A DNA stretch of 64,000 bases from Mycolicibacterium sp. CBMA 234 (lineage in GTDB: Bacteria > Actinomycetota > Actinomycetes > Mycobacteriales > Mycobacteriaceae). The stretch lies in NCBI RefSeq assembly GCF_009729415.1, contig NZ_MPKW01000036.1, positions 1 through 64,000 on the forward strand, given 5' to 3'. Positions 26,311 through 34,505 of this stretch are shown one piece after another. Every line of letters starts with the position of its first letter. The first letter of the stretch is position 1. The notes below the pieces were generated by a model. That model was given only the letters and a program-made list of their open reading frames with translations, was not told where the DNA came from and searched no databases. The position numbers were made by a program, and so were the translations under genes.

Positions 26311-26393
26311 AGCATTCGTATACCCGATATCAGGCGACGTTGCTGGGCTTCGACCGAATCGGAGCTGTCAGCCGCTGATGTCGTTTGCGCGGC

Positions 26394-27188
26394 TCAGCCG
26401 TTGCGGGCCTTCACGCTGGCCTCCAGCTTGGCCAGCAGATCGGAGACGTCTTCGGTTGCGTCGAGTTCGGTGGGCTGCTCTTCGGTGGTGAACGCCTCGC
26501 CGCCCTCGATCTTGGCGTCGATGAGTTCTTGCATCTGCTCGCGGTAGGTGTCGTGGAACTGCTCGGGGTGGAAGTCCTCGGTCATCGAGTCCACCACCTG
26601 GCCGGCCATCTTCAGTTCGGCGGGCTTGATCTCCACTTCCTTGTCCAGCACCGGGAAATCGGGGTCGCGAATCTCGTCGGGCCACAACAGGGTGTGGACG
26701 ATCATCACGTTGCGTTTACCGAAATCCTTGACCCGCAACGCCGCAAGCCGCGTCTTGTTTCGTAGAGAGAAGTGCACGATCGCGACGCGTTCGGTCTGCG
26801 CCAACGTTTGCGCAAGCAGCACATACGACTTTGACGACTTCGAATCCGGCTCCAGGAAATAGCTCCGGTCGTACATCAGCGGATCGATCTGGTCGGCCGG
26901 GACGAACTCGACGACCTCGATCTCGCGGCTGCGTTCCTCGGGCAGTGTGGCGATGTCGTCGTCGGTGATGATGACGGTCTGCCCGTCCTCGGATTCGAAT
27001 GATTTCGCGATGTCGCGAAACTCGACGACCTCCCCGCAGATCTCGCATACCCGCTTGTATCGGATGCGCCCATTGTCCTTGGCGTGCACCTGATGAAACT
27101 TGATGTCGTGATCCTCGGTGGCGCTGTACACCTTCACCGGCACATTGACCAGTCCGAAGGCGACTGAACCCTTCCAGATGGACCGCAT
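26394..27188 (-). CDS. ku: Ku homodimer protein for non-homologous end joining
   Basis: This gene encodes 264 residues from ATG 27188 (MRSIWKGSVAFGLVNVPVKVY). The frame is open far upstream, but only as a shadow of ligD. The sequence is clearly bacterial Ku: FHQVHAKDNGRIRYKRVCEICG, then EVVEFVPADQIDPLMYDRSYFL-type bridge segments and SLRNKTRLAALRVKDFG. It forms a ring on broken DNA ends and recruits LigD. The C-terminus stops at EASVKARNG, so the lysine-rich PAKKA-type tail described for M. smegmatis Ku is absent. It is divergent from ligD with only 15 bases between start codons. Confidence 0.96.
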   Translation of the reverse strand: MRSIWKGSVAFGLVNVPVKVYSATEDHDIKFHQVHAKDNGRIRYKRVCEICGEVVEFRDIAKSFESEDGQTVIITDDDIATLPEERSREIEVVEFVPADQIDPLMYDRSYFLEPDSKSSKSYVLLAQTLAQTERVAIVHFSLRNKTRLAALRVKDFGKRNVMIVHTLLWPDEIRDPDFPVLDKEVEIKPAELKMAGQVVDSMTEDFHPEQFHDTYREQMQELIDAKIEGGEAFTTEEQPTELDATEDVSDLLAKLEASVKARNG

Positions 27189-27203
27189 AGCCAAGTATGG
27201 CCC

Positions 27204-29480
27204 ATGATCGCCTTCCAACTGGATACTTGGGGCGTGGAGCAATTCGGGCGGGTGCGACTGACCAACCCGGACAAGGTGCTCTACCCGGCGACTGGCACGA
27301 CCAAAGCCGAGGTCTTCGACTACTACCTCGCCGTCGCCGACGCCATGCTGCCGCACATCGCCGGACGTCCCGCGACCCGCACGCGGTGGCCCAACGGTGT
27401 TGAGCAGCAACCTTTCTTCGAGAAGCACTTGGCGTCGTCGGCGCCGGACTGGCTGGAGCGCGGCGCCATCACGCATCGCAGCGGGACCACCGTCTACCCG
27501 GTGATCGACACTGCCGAAGGGTTGGCCTGGATTGCCCAACAAGCGGCGCTGGAAGTGCATGTGCCGCAATGGCGCTTCGTCGGGTCGGGCGGGCGAAGCG
27601 GGGTGGGTGATGGCCTGACTGCGGGCCCCGCCACGCGCATCGTGTTCGACCTGGACCCGGGCGACGACGTGACCATGCCCCAACTGTGTGGAGTGGCCCG
27701 GGCAGTCCGCGAACTCGTCGCCGGAATGGACCTGACGGCCTATCCGCTGACCAGCGGTAGTAAGGGCCTGCATCTCTACGTACCTCTGGGGACGCCGGTC
27801 AGCTCGCGGGGTGCGTCGGCAGTGGCCAAACGTGTTGCCCAGCAACTTGAATCGTCGATGGCGGGACTGGTCACCGCGACCATGACGCGCAGCGTGCGGG
27901 CCGGCAAGGTGTTCCTGGACTGGAGTCAGAACAACGCGGCCAAAACCACGGTGGCGCCGTACTCGTTGCGCGGTCGCCACGAGCCGACGGTCGCGGCGCC
28001 ACGGACTTGGGACGAACTCGACGACCCGGACCTGCGCCAGCTTCGGTTCGATGAGGTGCTCGCCCGGCTGGCGCGCGACGGTGACCTGCTCGCGGGTCTG
28101 GATGTCGGTGCGCCCGTAGCTGACCGGTTGACCACCTATCGCAACATGCGGGACCCGGCGCGCACACCTGAGCCGGTGCCTGCTGCCGAACCGGCGTCGG
28201 GGGAGAACAACCGGTTTGTCATCCAGGAACATCACGCGCGCCGACTGCACTACGACTTCCGCCTCGAGCGCGACGGTGTCCTGGTCAGTTGGGCGGTACC
28301 GAAGAACCTCCCGGACATCTCGACTGTCAACCACCTGGCCGTGCACACCGAAGACCACCCGCTGGAATACGCCACCTTCGAGGGCGACATTCCCAAAGGC
28401 GAGTACGGCGGTGGACACGTCTCGATCTGGGACTCGGGCACCTACGACACGGAAAAGTTCCGGGACACGGGTTCTCGCGGCGAGGTGATCGTCAACCTGC
28501 ACGGCGCGCGGGTCTCCGGACGGTACGTGCTGATCCAAACGGACGGCAAGAACTGGCTGGTCCGGCGGATGAAAGACCAACAGCTGCAACCGATGTTGGC
28601 CACCCACGGATCGGTGAGTCGCCTGTCTCCGGACGAGTGGGCCTTCGAGGGGAAGTGGGACGGTTATCGCCTTCTGGTCGACGCCGACCATGGGCGCCTG
28701 CGGCTGACCGCCCGCAGTGGCCGCGACGTCACCGGCGAGTTCCCGCAATTGCATTCGGTGGCAGCCGATCTCGCCGATCACCACGTGGTGCTGGACGGCG
28801 AAGTGGTGGCGCTGGTCGACGGGGTGCCGAGTTTCGGGGCCATGCAGAACCGCGGCCCCGACACTCAGGTCGAGTTCTGGTGCTTCGACATCCTGTCTCT
28901 CGACGGACGCGAACTGGTTGGCGCGAAGTACCGCGATCGGCGAAAGCTGTTGGAAACACTGGCCTCCGACGGCGCATTGATAGTGCCTCCCCTGCTGCCC
29001 GCGGAGCGCCCGCTCGAGTTTGCGAGTGCCCGCGGCTTCGAAGGCGTGGTCGCCAAGAAGTGGAATTCCGGATACCGGCCCGGACGGTCAGAGGCCTGGA
29101 TCAAAGACAAGTTCTGGCGAACCCAGGAAGTGGTGATCGGAGGCTGGCGGGCTGGCGAGGGTGGCCGCACCAGCGGCATCGGCGCGCTGTTGGTCGGGGT
29201 ACCCGCCGAGGGCGGTTTGCAGTTCGTCGGGCGGGTGGGCACCGGGTTCACCGACAAGATGCTTGGTGACTTGCGGACGATGCTGAAGCCGCTGGAGGCC
29301 AGCGAATCGCCTTTTGCCGCACCGCTTTCCACACTGGACGCCAAAGGCGTGACATACGTGCGACCCGAGCTGGTGGGGGAGGTGCGCTACAGCGAGCGCA
29401 CCACCGACAGCCGGCTGCGTCAGCCGAGTTGGCGTGGGTTGCGGCCGGACAAGACGCCGGCGGAGATCACTTGGGAGTGA
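27204..29480 (+). CDS. ligD: Multifunctional DNA ligase D (polymerase, phosphoesterase, ligase)
   Basis: This gene encodes 758 residues, the same as M. tuberculosis LigD (759). Domain order is polymerase (residues 1-~290, with FDLDPGDDVTMPQL holding catalytic aspartates and SGSKGLHLYVPL), then the 3'-phosphoesterase (~330-460; RFVIQEHHARRLHYDFRLERD with the catalytic His/Asp and GEYGGGHVSIWDSG), then the ATP-dependent ligase (~475-758) with the nucleotidyl-lysine motif EGKWDGYR (K484) and WIKDKFWR. It works with Ku in end joining in stationary or desiccated cells. Its 3' end overlaps the convergent rnhA by 14 bases. Confidence 0.97.
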   Translation: MIAFQLDTWGVEQFGRVRLTNPDKVLYPATGTTKAEVFDYYLAVADAMLPHIAGRPATRTRWPNGVEQQPFFEKHLASSAPDWLERGAITHRSGTTVYPVIDTAEGLAWIAQQAALEVHVPQWRFVGSGGRSGVGDGLTAGPATRIVFDLDPGDDVTMPQLCGVARAVRELVAGMDLTAYPLTSGSKGLHLYVPLGTPVSSRGASAVAKRVAQQLESSMAGLVTATMTRSVRAGKVFLDWSQNNAAKTTVAPYSLRGRHEPTVAAPRTWDELDDPDLRQLRFDEVLARLARDGDLLAGLDVGAPVADRLTTYRNMRDPARTPEPVPAAEPASGENNRFVIQEHHARRLHYDFRLERDGVLVSWAVPKNLPDISTVNHLAVHTEDHPLEYATFEGDIPKGEYGGGHVSIWDSGTYDTEKFRDTGSRGEVIVNLHGARVSGRYVLIQTDGKNWLVRRMKDQQLQPMLATHGSVSRLSPDEWAFEGKWDGYRLLVDADHGRLRLTARSGRDVTGEFPQLHSVAADLADHHVVLDGEVVALVDGVPSFGAMQNRGPDTQVEFWCFDILSLDGRELVGAKYRDRRKLLETLASDGALIVPPLLPAERPLEFASARGFEGVVAKKWNSGYRPGRSEAWIKDKFWRTQEVVIGGWRAGEGGRTSGIGALLVGVPAEGGLQFVGRVGTGFTDKMLGDLRTMLKPLEASESPFAAPLSTLDAKGVTYVRPELVGEVRYSERTTDSRLRQPSWRGLRPDKTPAEITWE

Positions 29481-29934
29481 GTCGGCCGGTGGCGACAGCT
29501 TCCTCTAGCCCACGCGTCGCCAACTGGTCGGCCAACTCGTTGTCGGCGACCCCGGCGTGCCCCTTCACCCAGAACCACTCGACCTCGTGGCGCGCGCAGG
29601 CGGCCTGCAGCCGCTTCCAGAGGTCGACGTTCTTCACCGGCTGCTTGGCGGCCGTCATCCAGCCGTTGCGTTCCCAGCCGTGTACCCACTTGGTGATGCC
29701 GTTGCGAACGTACGTGCTGTCGGTGTGCAGGTGCACGACGACGGGCCGCGTGAGTGCCTCCAGCGCCATGATGGGCGCCGTCAGCTCCATGCGGTTGTTG
29801 CTGGTCTCGCTGGGCTCGCCGCCACACATCTCGCGCACGTGCTGACCCATCCGCAGTACCGCGCCCCAGCCGCCGGGGCCAGGATTGGGCCGGCAGCCGC
29901 CGTCGGTGTGGATGACGACGACGTCTTCACTCAT
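29467..29934 (-). CDS. rnhA: Ribonuclease HI
   Basis: This gene encodes 155 residues from ATG 29934. All four catalytic acidic residues are seen: HTDGGCRPNPG, NNRMELTAPIMALE, HTDSTYVRNGI and AGVADNELADQLA. The KGH motif of the active-site loop (WVKGHAG) is also present. It removes RNA from RNA-DNA hybrids. The frame stays open upstream, but the upstream gene's stop overlaps this start by four bases (ATGA), so it is translated as the last gene of a tetR-VOC-rnhA operon. It ends 14 bases inside ligD. Confidence 0.95.
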   Translation of the reverse strand: MSEDVVVIHTDGGCRPNPGPGGWGAVLRMGQHVREMCGGEPSETSNNRMELTAPIMALEALTRPVVVHLHTDSTYVRNGITKWVHGWERNGWMTAAKQPVKNVDLWKRLQAACARHEVEWFWVKGHAGVADNELADQLATRGLEEAVATGRLTPK

Positions 29935-30563
29935 GCCCTGAGCGTAGGTGGCGACATCAGCGCCGTACGGACCGACATCCCGAATTCTCGATGGCGCAGC
30001 GTGGTAATCCGGCGTCCGGGTTGCACCGCCGGCTTGGTCGGCGCGGCGCGGCCGCCGAAGAACGCGGCCGTGGCATCGATGTCCTCGACGACGTACGTGA
30101 GCCCCCACAACGTGGACGGCCCGTCGGCCGTCGTCCCTGGTGAGCCGACGACTTCGAGGATCACTTCACCCAGCCGGAAGAAAATCTGACGCATCGGTCG
30201 TCCACCGAGCTCTCCATCCCGCTCGCGGCGCGGGTCTACCCCGATCGCGGCCAGAGCCGCGACGGTCCGGTCCAGATTCGGCGACAGCAGCACGACGTGG
30301 TCGATCGCTGTCACGCCATTGGCGTGCTCGGCTCCGACTGTCGCGACGGTATTCGACCGGGTAGTGGGAATCCCGTCGACCGGCTGATCGGACGGCAGGT
30401 CGCGCAGCGACCACCCGACGATGCCGGCGCCACGGTCGCGGCCGACCAACCGGATGCCGACGCCGCCGATCCGGCACACGCCATCGGGGTCGACGGTGAA
30501 GCCGGCACTGATCCAGGCGTCCGCGGTGTCCGCGACCTCGAATTCGTCGACGGTGACGGTCAT
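29931..30563 (-). CDS. VOC-superfamily (glyoxalase-like) protein
   Basis: This gene encodes 210 residues, ATG start. The C-terminal half has the VOC pattern: GVTAIDHVVLLSPNLDRTVAALAAIGV, then MRQIFFRLGEVILEVVGSP and LWGLTYVVEDIDATAAFFGG. One His and one Glu that usually bind metal are in place (IDHVVL, LEVVG). The N-terminal ~75 residues may be a degenerate partner module. VOC proteins include glyoxalases, dioxygenases and resistance proteins, so the reaction cannot be named. It overlaps both the tetR gene upstream and rnhA downstream by four bases. Confidence 0.78.
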   Translation of the reverse strand: MTVTVDEFEVADTADAWISAGFTVDPDGVCRIGGVGIRLVGRDRGAGIVGWSLRDLPSDQPVDGIPTTRSNTVATVGAEHANGVTAIDHVVLLSPNLDRTVAALAAIGVDPRRERDGELGGRPMRQIFFRLGEVILEVVGSPGTTADGPSTLWGLTYVVEDIDATAAFFGGRAAPTKPAVQPGRRITTLRHREFGMSVRTALMSPPTLRA

Positions 30564-31138
30564 GACTGGGCCTCGTCGACCGTCACGCTAAGCCGGGGTG
30601 GTTTGGTGCGCGGAGCCACGCGTTCCCAGACCGCGTCGACCATGGGCGCCAGCAGCAGCTCGCCCATCTGCCTCGCCAACACGGCGATGACCTGGGTGTT
30701 CTCCTTGCGCGTCGTCGAGGCGCGACCGGTCTTGCGTGCCGCCCGGACCTCGCGCTGCGTCAGATCGACGATCACGTCGATCAGGTGACTGCCGGCGACG
30801 TTGGGTTCCAGTAGGGCTCGGCGCACGTAGTCGACCACTGTCGGGTTGGCCCGCAGCATGTTCCGCACGGCGTCGTCGCGCACTGCGGTGGAGGCATCGT
30901 CGGGCACATCGGCCAGCGCGTTGGCGAAATGGTCGACCACCAGTTGGTCCACTGCATCGTGCAGGCCGGCTTTGGTCTTGAAGTGATGCTGAACCAGACC
31001 GACTGCGACGCCGGCTTCAGCTGCGATGGCGCGCAAGGAGATTCGGTCCTGGCCGTGTTTCGCGTACAAGTCCAGGGCGGTATTGCGGATGCGCGCCTTG
31101 GCCGTCAGGTCATCGTTCGTCGCCCGCGGATTGGTCAC
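30560..31138 (-). CDS. TetR-family transcriptional regulator
   Basis: This gene encodes 192 residues from GTG 31138, chosen because GGAGG stands four bases before it. An in-frame GTG at 31174 lacks such a site. The helix-turn-helix is typical: KARIRNTALDLYAKHGQDRISLRAIAAEAGVAVGLVQHHFKTKAGL. The ligand domain follows (VDQLVVDHFANALADVP). It starts a three-gene operon and is divergent from an acyl-CoA dehydrogenase. A perfect 16-base palindrome in the shared region is its likely operator. It probably represses both sides until an acyl-CoA-type ligand appears, which is inference from context. Confidence 0.9.
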   Translation of the reverse strand: MTNPRATNDDLTAKARIRNTALDLYAKHGQDRISLRAIAAEAGVAVGLVQHHFKTKAGLHDAVDQLVVDHFANALADVPDDASTAVRDDAVRNMLRANPTVVDYVRRALLEPNVAGSHLIDVIVDLTQREVRAARKTGRASTTRKENTQVIAVLARQMGELLLAPMVDAVWERVAPRTKPPRLSVTVDEAQS

Positions 31139-31186
31139 GTCACCTCCCTGCTGTCGAATGGAGGTACTGTACACGTGATGAGGATG

Positions 31187-31202
31187 CTATACAGTTGTAT
31201 AG
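31187..31202. promoter_or_regulatory. Palindromic operator between tetR and acyl-CoA dehydrogenase genes
   Basis: CTATACA-GT-TGTATAG is a perfect 7+7 inverted repeat. It lies 49 bases from the TetR start and 28 bases before the dehydrogenase start. A second, shorter GTACTGTAC symmetry is at 31164-31172. This is the usual layout for a TetR protein controlling a divergent pair. Confidence 0.65.
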
Positions 31203-31230
31203 TAGTCGACGACCTGAACGAGGTGGATGA

Positions 31231-32391
31231 ATGTCAGAGCTCTTCCCGACGTACCGGGCCAGCTGGGAGACCGATCAGCACCGCGAGCTGCGCCGGCATG
31301 CCGCGACGTTCCTGGCCAAGGAGGCGACGCCCAACCAGGAACGGTGGGCCAAGAATCACCAGGTCGATCGTGAGTTCTGGAACAAGCTCGGCGACGCCGG
31401 CCTGCTCGGCCTGGACCTGCCCGAGGAGTACGGCGGCGCGGGCGGCGACTTCGGCTTGTCCGCGATCGTGGCGGAAGAGTTTGCGCTGGCGCATGATTCG
31501 GCCTCGGGCTGGACCGTGCACTCGCCGATCGTGGCCCATTACATCGACACGTACGCCAACGCGGAGCAGAAGGCCCGCTGGATGTCCAAGATCATCAGCG
31601 GCGAGTATGTACTGGCCATCGCGATGACCGAGCCCGGCACCGGCTCGGACCTGCAGGCCGTGCGCACCACCGCCGTTCGCGACGGCGACCACTACGTCAT
31701 CAACGGTTCAAAGACGTTCATCTCCAACGGAACTCACTGCGACTTGGTGGTGATCGTCGCCAAGACCGACCCCGCCAAGGGTGCGGCGGGCGTCTCGCTG
31801 ATTGTCGCTGAGGTCAACGACTTGCCGGGCTTCGAACGCGGCCGCGTTCTGGAGAAGGTCGGCCAGCACGGCCAGGACACCCGCGAGCTGTTCTTCACCG
31901 ACATGCGCGTGCCGGTGGCCAACCTGCTCGGTGAGCAGGAGGGGCTTGGCTTCTATCAGCTGATGGAACAGCTTGCGCGCGAACGGCTCGTCATCGGTTC
32001 CGTGTGTGCCGGCATGGCAGAGGCCGCGGTGCTGGAGGCCATCAAGTACACCAAGCAGCGTGAGGCCTTCGGCAAGCCGCTGATCCAGTTCCAGCACAAC
32101 CGATTCCAGCTCGCCGAGCTCAAAGCCGAGGTGCTGTCGATCAAGACCACGGTCGATTACTGCATCCAGGAATTGATCGACGGTAATAACGACCCCGCGA
32201 CAGCGTCGATGGGCAAGCTGATCGCCGCGGACAAGGGCGTCGCCGTCGTCGACCGCTGTGTGCAGTTCTTCGGCGGGTACGGCTACATGATGGAGTATCC
32301 CATCGGTCGGGCCTATGCCGCGGCTCGTGTCAACAAGATCTATGGCGGCACAAGCGAAATCATGAAAGAGATCATCAGCCGCTCGCTGTAG
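31231..32391 (+). CDS. Acyl-CoA dehydrogenase
   Basis: This gene encodes 386 residues, ATG start with GAGGTGG upstream. All ACAD landmarks are present: EEYGGAGGDFGLSAIVAEE, AIAMTEPGTGSDLQAVRTTA (FAD/substrate), YVINGSKTFISNG, REAFGKPLIQFQHNRFQLAE and CVQFFGGYGYMMEYPIGRAY. It ends IYGGTSEIMKEIISRSL, which carries the catalytic glutamate region. The length is standard. It oxidises an acyl-CoA to the 2-enoyl-CoA and passes electrons to ETF. Divergent from a TetR gene, which probably controls it. Chain length and substrate cannot be told. Confidence 0.93.
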   Translation: MSELFPTYRASWETDQHRELRRHAATFLAKEATPNQERWAKNHQVDREFWNKLGDAGLLGLDLPEEYGGAGGDFGLSAIVAEEFALAHDSASGWTVHSPIVAHYIDTYANAEQKARWMSKIISGEYVLAIAMTEPGTGSDLQAVRTTAVRDGDHYVINGSKTFISNGTHCDLVVIVAKTDPAKGAAGVSLIVAEVNDLPGFERGRVLEKVGQHGQDTRELFFTDMRVPVANLLGEQEGLGFYQLMEQLARERLVIGSVCAGMAEAAVLEAIKYTKQREAFGKPLIQFQHNRFQLAELKAEVLSIKTTVDYCIQELIDGNNDPATASMGKLIAADKGVAVVDRCVQFFGGYGYMMEYPIGRAYAAARVNKIYGGTSEIMKEIISRSL

Positions 32392-32398
32392 TTACTGC

Positions 32399-32460
32399 CG
32401 CGAGCAGACGCAAAACTGTCCCTTTTCACGCGAAGAGGGACAGTTTTGCGTCTGCTCGCG
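32399..32460. terminator. Long perfect palindrome after the acyl-CoA dehydrogenase gene
   Basis: Two identical-complement 25-base arms (32399-32423 and 32436-32460) surround a 12-base loop, starting eight bases after the stop codon. The arm begins CGCGAGCAGACGCAAAAC. As RNA this is a very stable hairpin able to stop transcription. Very similar CGAGCAGACGCAAAA hairpins recur between genes in mycobacterial genomes as I recall them, so it may be a dispersed element. Confidence 0.8.
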
Positions 32461-32490
32461 CGATTTGGCGATCCGTGGCAAGGTGATGTC

Positions 32491-32859
32491 ATGAGCGGCT
32501 CAGACGAGTACGGCTTCGACGACGATGACAATCAGCTGACGCAGGAGGACATGCTGATTGACCGTGGCGTCGACGACCTGCTGGACGAGGGCTACGAGCC
32601 GCCGGATGCGTGGCGCGAACCTCGCGATCACGAGACTCTCGACGAACTCCTCGCCGAGGAAGAGCCTGACCCCGCAATGCAATTCGACGATCCTGACGAT
32701 CCCGACGAACAGTACGGTGACGACGAGGTCGGCGATGAACGCGCCGGCCGGCTGATCATGGTGGAACGCGACGGCGAGCTGCTCGGCGGTGATGTTGGTA
32801 TCGACGGCGGCGCCGCCTCAGCCGAGGAGGCCGCGGTTCACCTCATCGACCCGTGGTGA
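32491..32859 (+). CDS. Small acidic protein, DUF5709 type
   Basis: This gene encodes 122 residues from ATG 32491 (AAGGTG upstream); a longer frame starting inside the hairpin is rejected. It is strongly acidic, with DDDDNQLTQEDMLIDRGVDDLLDEGYEPPDAW and then ETLDELLAEEEPDP, and ends GGAASAEEAAVHLIDPW. This pattern fits the actinobacterial DUF5709 family. There is no signal peptide, no catalytic motif and no membrane helix. Function unknown. It stands alone between the hairpin and the sulfatase. Confidence 0.8.
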   Translation: MSGSDEYGFDDDDNQLTQEDMLIDRGVDDLLDEGYEPPDAWREPRDHETLDELLAEEEPDPAMQFDDPDDPDEQYGDDEVGDERAGRLIMVERDGELLGGDVGIDGGAASAEEAAVHLIDPW

Positions 32860-32999
32860 CCTCGCCGCATCGCCCGGCAGTCCGAGGACTGCCGATGCCC
32901 TGATAGCCCACTGTGAATCCAGCCTGATCGTCAATTATCGGGTTTAGCATCGCATCGGGAGGTCATAGACGGGCCTCCATGAGGTGAGGCGGCGGAATT

Positions 33000-34490
33000 A
33001 TGACCGAGATGCCCAACATCCTGATCATCTGGGGCGACGACATTGGTCAAACCAATCTGAGCTGCTACTCCCAGGGGGTGATGGGCTATCGCACCCGCAA
33101 TATCGATCGGATCGCCGCTGAGGGAGCGCTCTTCACCGACTACTACGGCGAGCAGAGTTGCACGGCCGGACGCGCCGCGTTCATCACCGGGCAGAACCCC
33201 TATCGCACAGGCTTGACGAAGGTCGGCTTGCCGGGCGCGCTGCTGGGACTCCAAGACGAGGACCCGACCATTGCGACTGCCTTGAAAGCTCAGGGTTATG
33301 CCACCGGTCAGTTCGGCAAGAATCACCTAGGGGACCGCGACGAGTTCCTACCTACCATGCACGGTTTCGACGAGTTCTTCGGAAACCTCTATCACCTCAA
33401 CGCCGAGGAAGAGCCGGAGAACGTCGACTATCCGAAGGACCCGGAGTTCCGGAAGAAGTTCGGGCCGCGCGGCGTGCTGCACACTTGGGCCAATGGCGAC
33501 GGAACTCAGCGCGTTGAGGACACGGGTCCGCTGACCAAGAAGCGGATGGAGACGTGTGACGAGGAATTCCGCGACGCCGCAATCGACTTCATCAAACGGC
33601 ATAACGCGGACGGCACTCCCTTCTTTGTATGGTTCAACTCGACTCACATGCATTTCCGAACTCATCCGAAGCCGGAAAGTGTTGGTAGGGCTGGGAAATG
33701 GCAGTCGGAGTACCACGACACCATGCTCGACCACGACGATATCGTCGGCGACTTACTGAACCTGCTCGACGAACTCGGCATCGCCGAGAACACCATCGTC
33801 ATGTATTCGACCGACAACGGCCCCCACATGAACAGCTGGCCCGACGCCGGAATGACGCCCTACCGCAACGAGAAGAACTCGAATTGGGAAGGCGCCTATC
33901 GGGTTCCGGCGATGGTGCGCTGGCCCGCCCGTATTCCTGCCGGCACGGTGCTCAATGGCATCGTCAGTCACAACGACTGGTTCGTCACCCTGCTGGCGGC
34001 CGCGGGAGTGCCGGACATCGCCGAAAGGCTGCGCGCTGGAACAGAACTCGCGGGTACCACGTACAAGGTCCACCTCGACGGGCACAACCAGCTGCCCTAC
34101 GTCACGGGCGAGGTTGCCGAGAGTCCACGCCAGCACTTCTTCTACGTCTCCGACGACGGCGACCTTACGGCGCTGCGCTTCGACAATTGGAAGATCGTCT
34201 TCATGGAGCAGCGCGCGGCCGGCACTCTGCAGATCTGGCTAGAACCCTATGTCGAACTGCGTGCACCGAAACTGTTCAACTTGCGCACAGACCCGTACGA
34301 ACGGGCCGACCTCACGTCGAACACTTACTTCGACTGGATGATCGACCGGGTCTGGTTGTTCACCCCGGCCCAAGCGTACGTCGGACAAATGCTGCAGACC
34401 TTGGTCGAGTTTCCGCAGCGACAGAAGTCGGCGAGCTTCAACCTCGACCAGGTGCTGGCCAAGCTGCAGGCCGGGATTCCCGGAACGTGA
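33000..34490 (+). CDS. Type I sulfatase (arylsulfatase family)
   Basis: This gene encodes 496 residues, ATG start with GAGGTGAGG upstream. N-terminal metal ligands are in ILIIWGDDIG (D13, D14). The formylglycine motif is SCTAGRAAFITGQ with C54, a C-x-A-x-R site instead of the usual C-x-P-x-R. The second metal cluster is VMYSTDNGPH. PFFVWFNSTHMHFRTHP holds the active-site histidine. It cleaves sulfate esters after C54 is converted to formylglycine; no maturase gene is in the window. No signal peptide, so the enzyme is probably cytoplasmic. The 140-base region before it shows no clear operator. Confidence 0.88.
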   Translation: MTEMPNILIIWGDDIGQTNLSCYSQGVMGYRTRNIDRIAAEGALFTDYYGEQSCTAGRAAFITGQNPYRTGLTKVGLPGALLGLQDEDPTIATALKAQGYATGQFGKNHLGDRDEFLPTMHGFDEFFGNLYHLNAEEEPENVDYPKDPEFRKKFGPRGVLHTWANGDGTQRVEDTGPLTKKRMETCDEEFRDAAIDFIKRHNADGTPFFVWFNSTHMHFRTHPKPESVGRAGKWQSEYHDTMLDHDDIVGDLLNLLDELGIAENTIVMYSTDNGPHMNSWPDAGMTPYRNEKNSNWEGAYRVPAMVRWPARIPAGTVLNGIVSHNDWFVTLLAAAGVPDIAERLRAGTELAGTTYKVHLDGHNQLPYVTGEVAESPRQHFFYVSDDGDLTALRFDNWKIVFMEQRAAGTLQIWLEPYVELRAPKLFNLRTDPYERADLTSNTYFDWMIDRVWLFTPAQAYVGQMLQTLVEFPQRQKSASFNLDQVLAKLQAGIPGT

Positions 34491-34505
34491 CGGTCCGCTC
34501 GCGGG

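Noticed and set aside
26394..28784. A 796-codon frame extending Ku upstream over ligD
   Set aside because: Only the last 264 codons have Ku sequence, starting MRSIWKGS. The rest is antisense to ligD.
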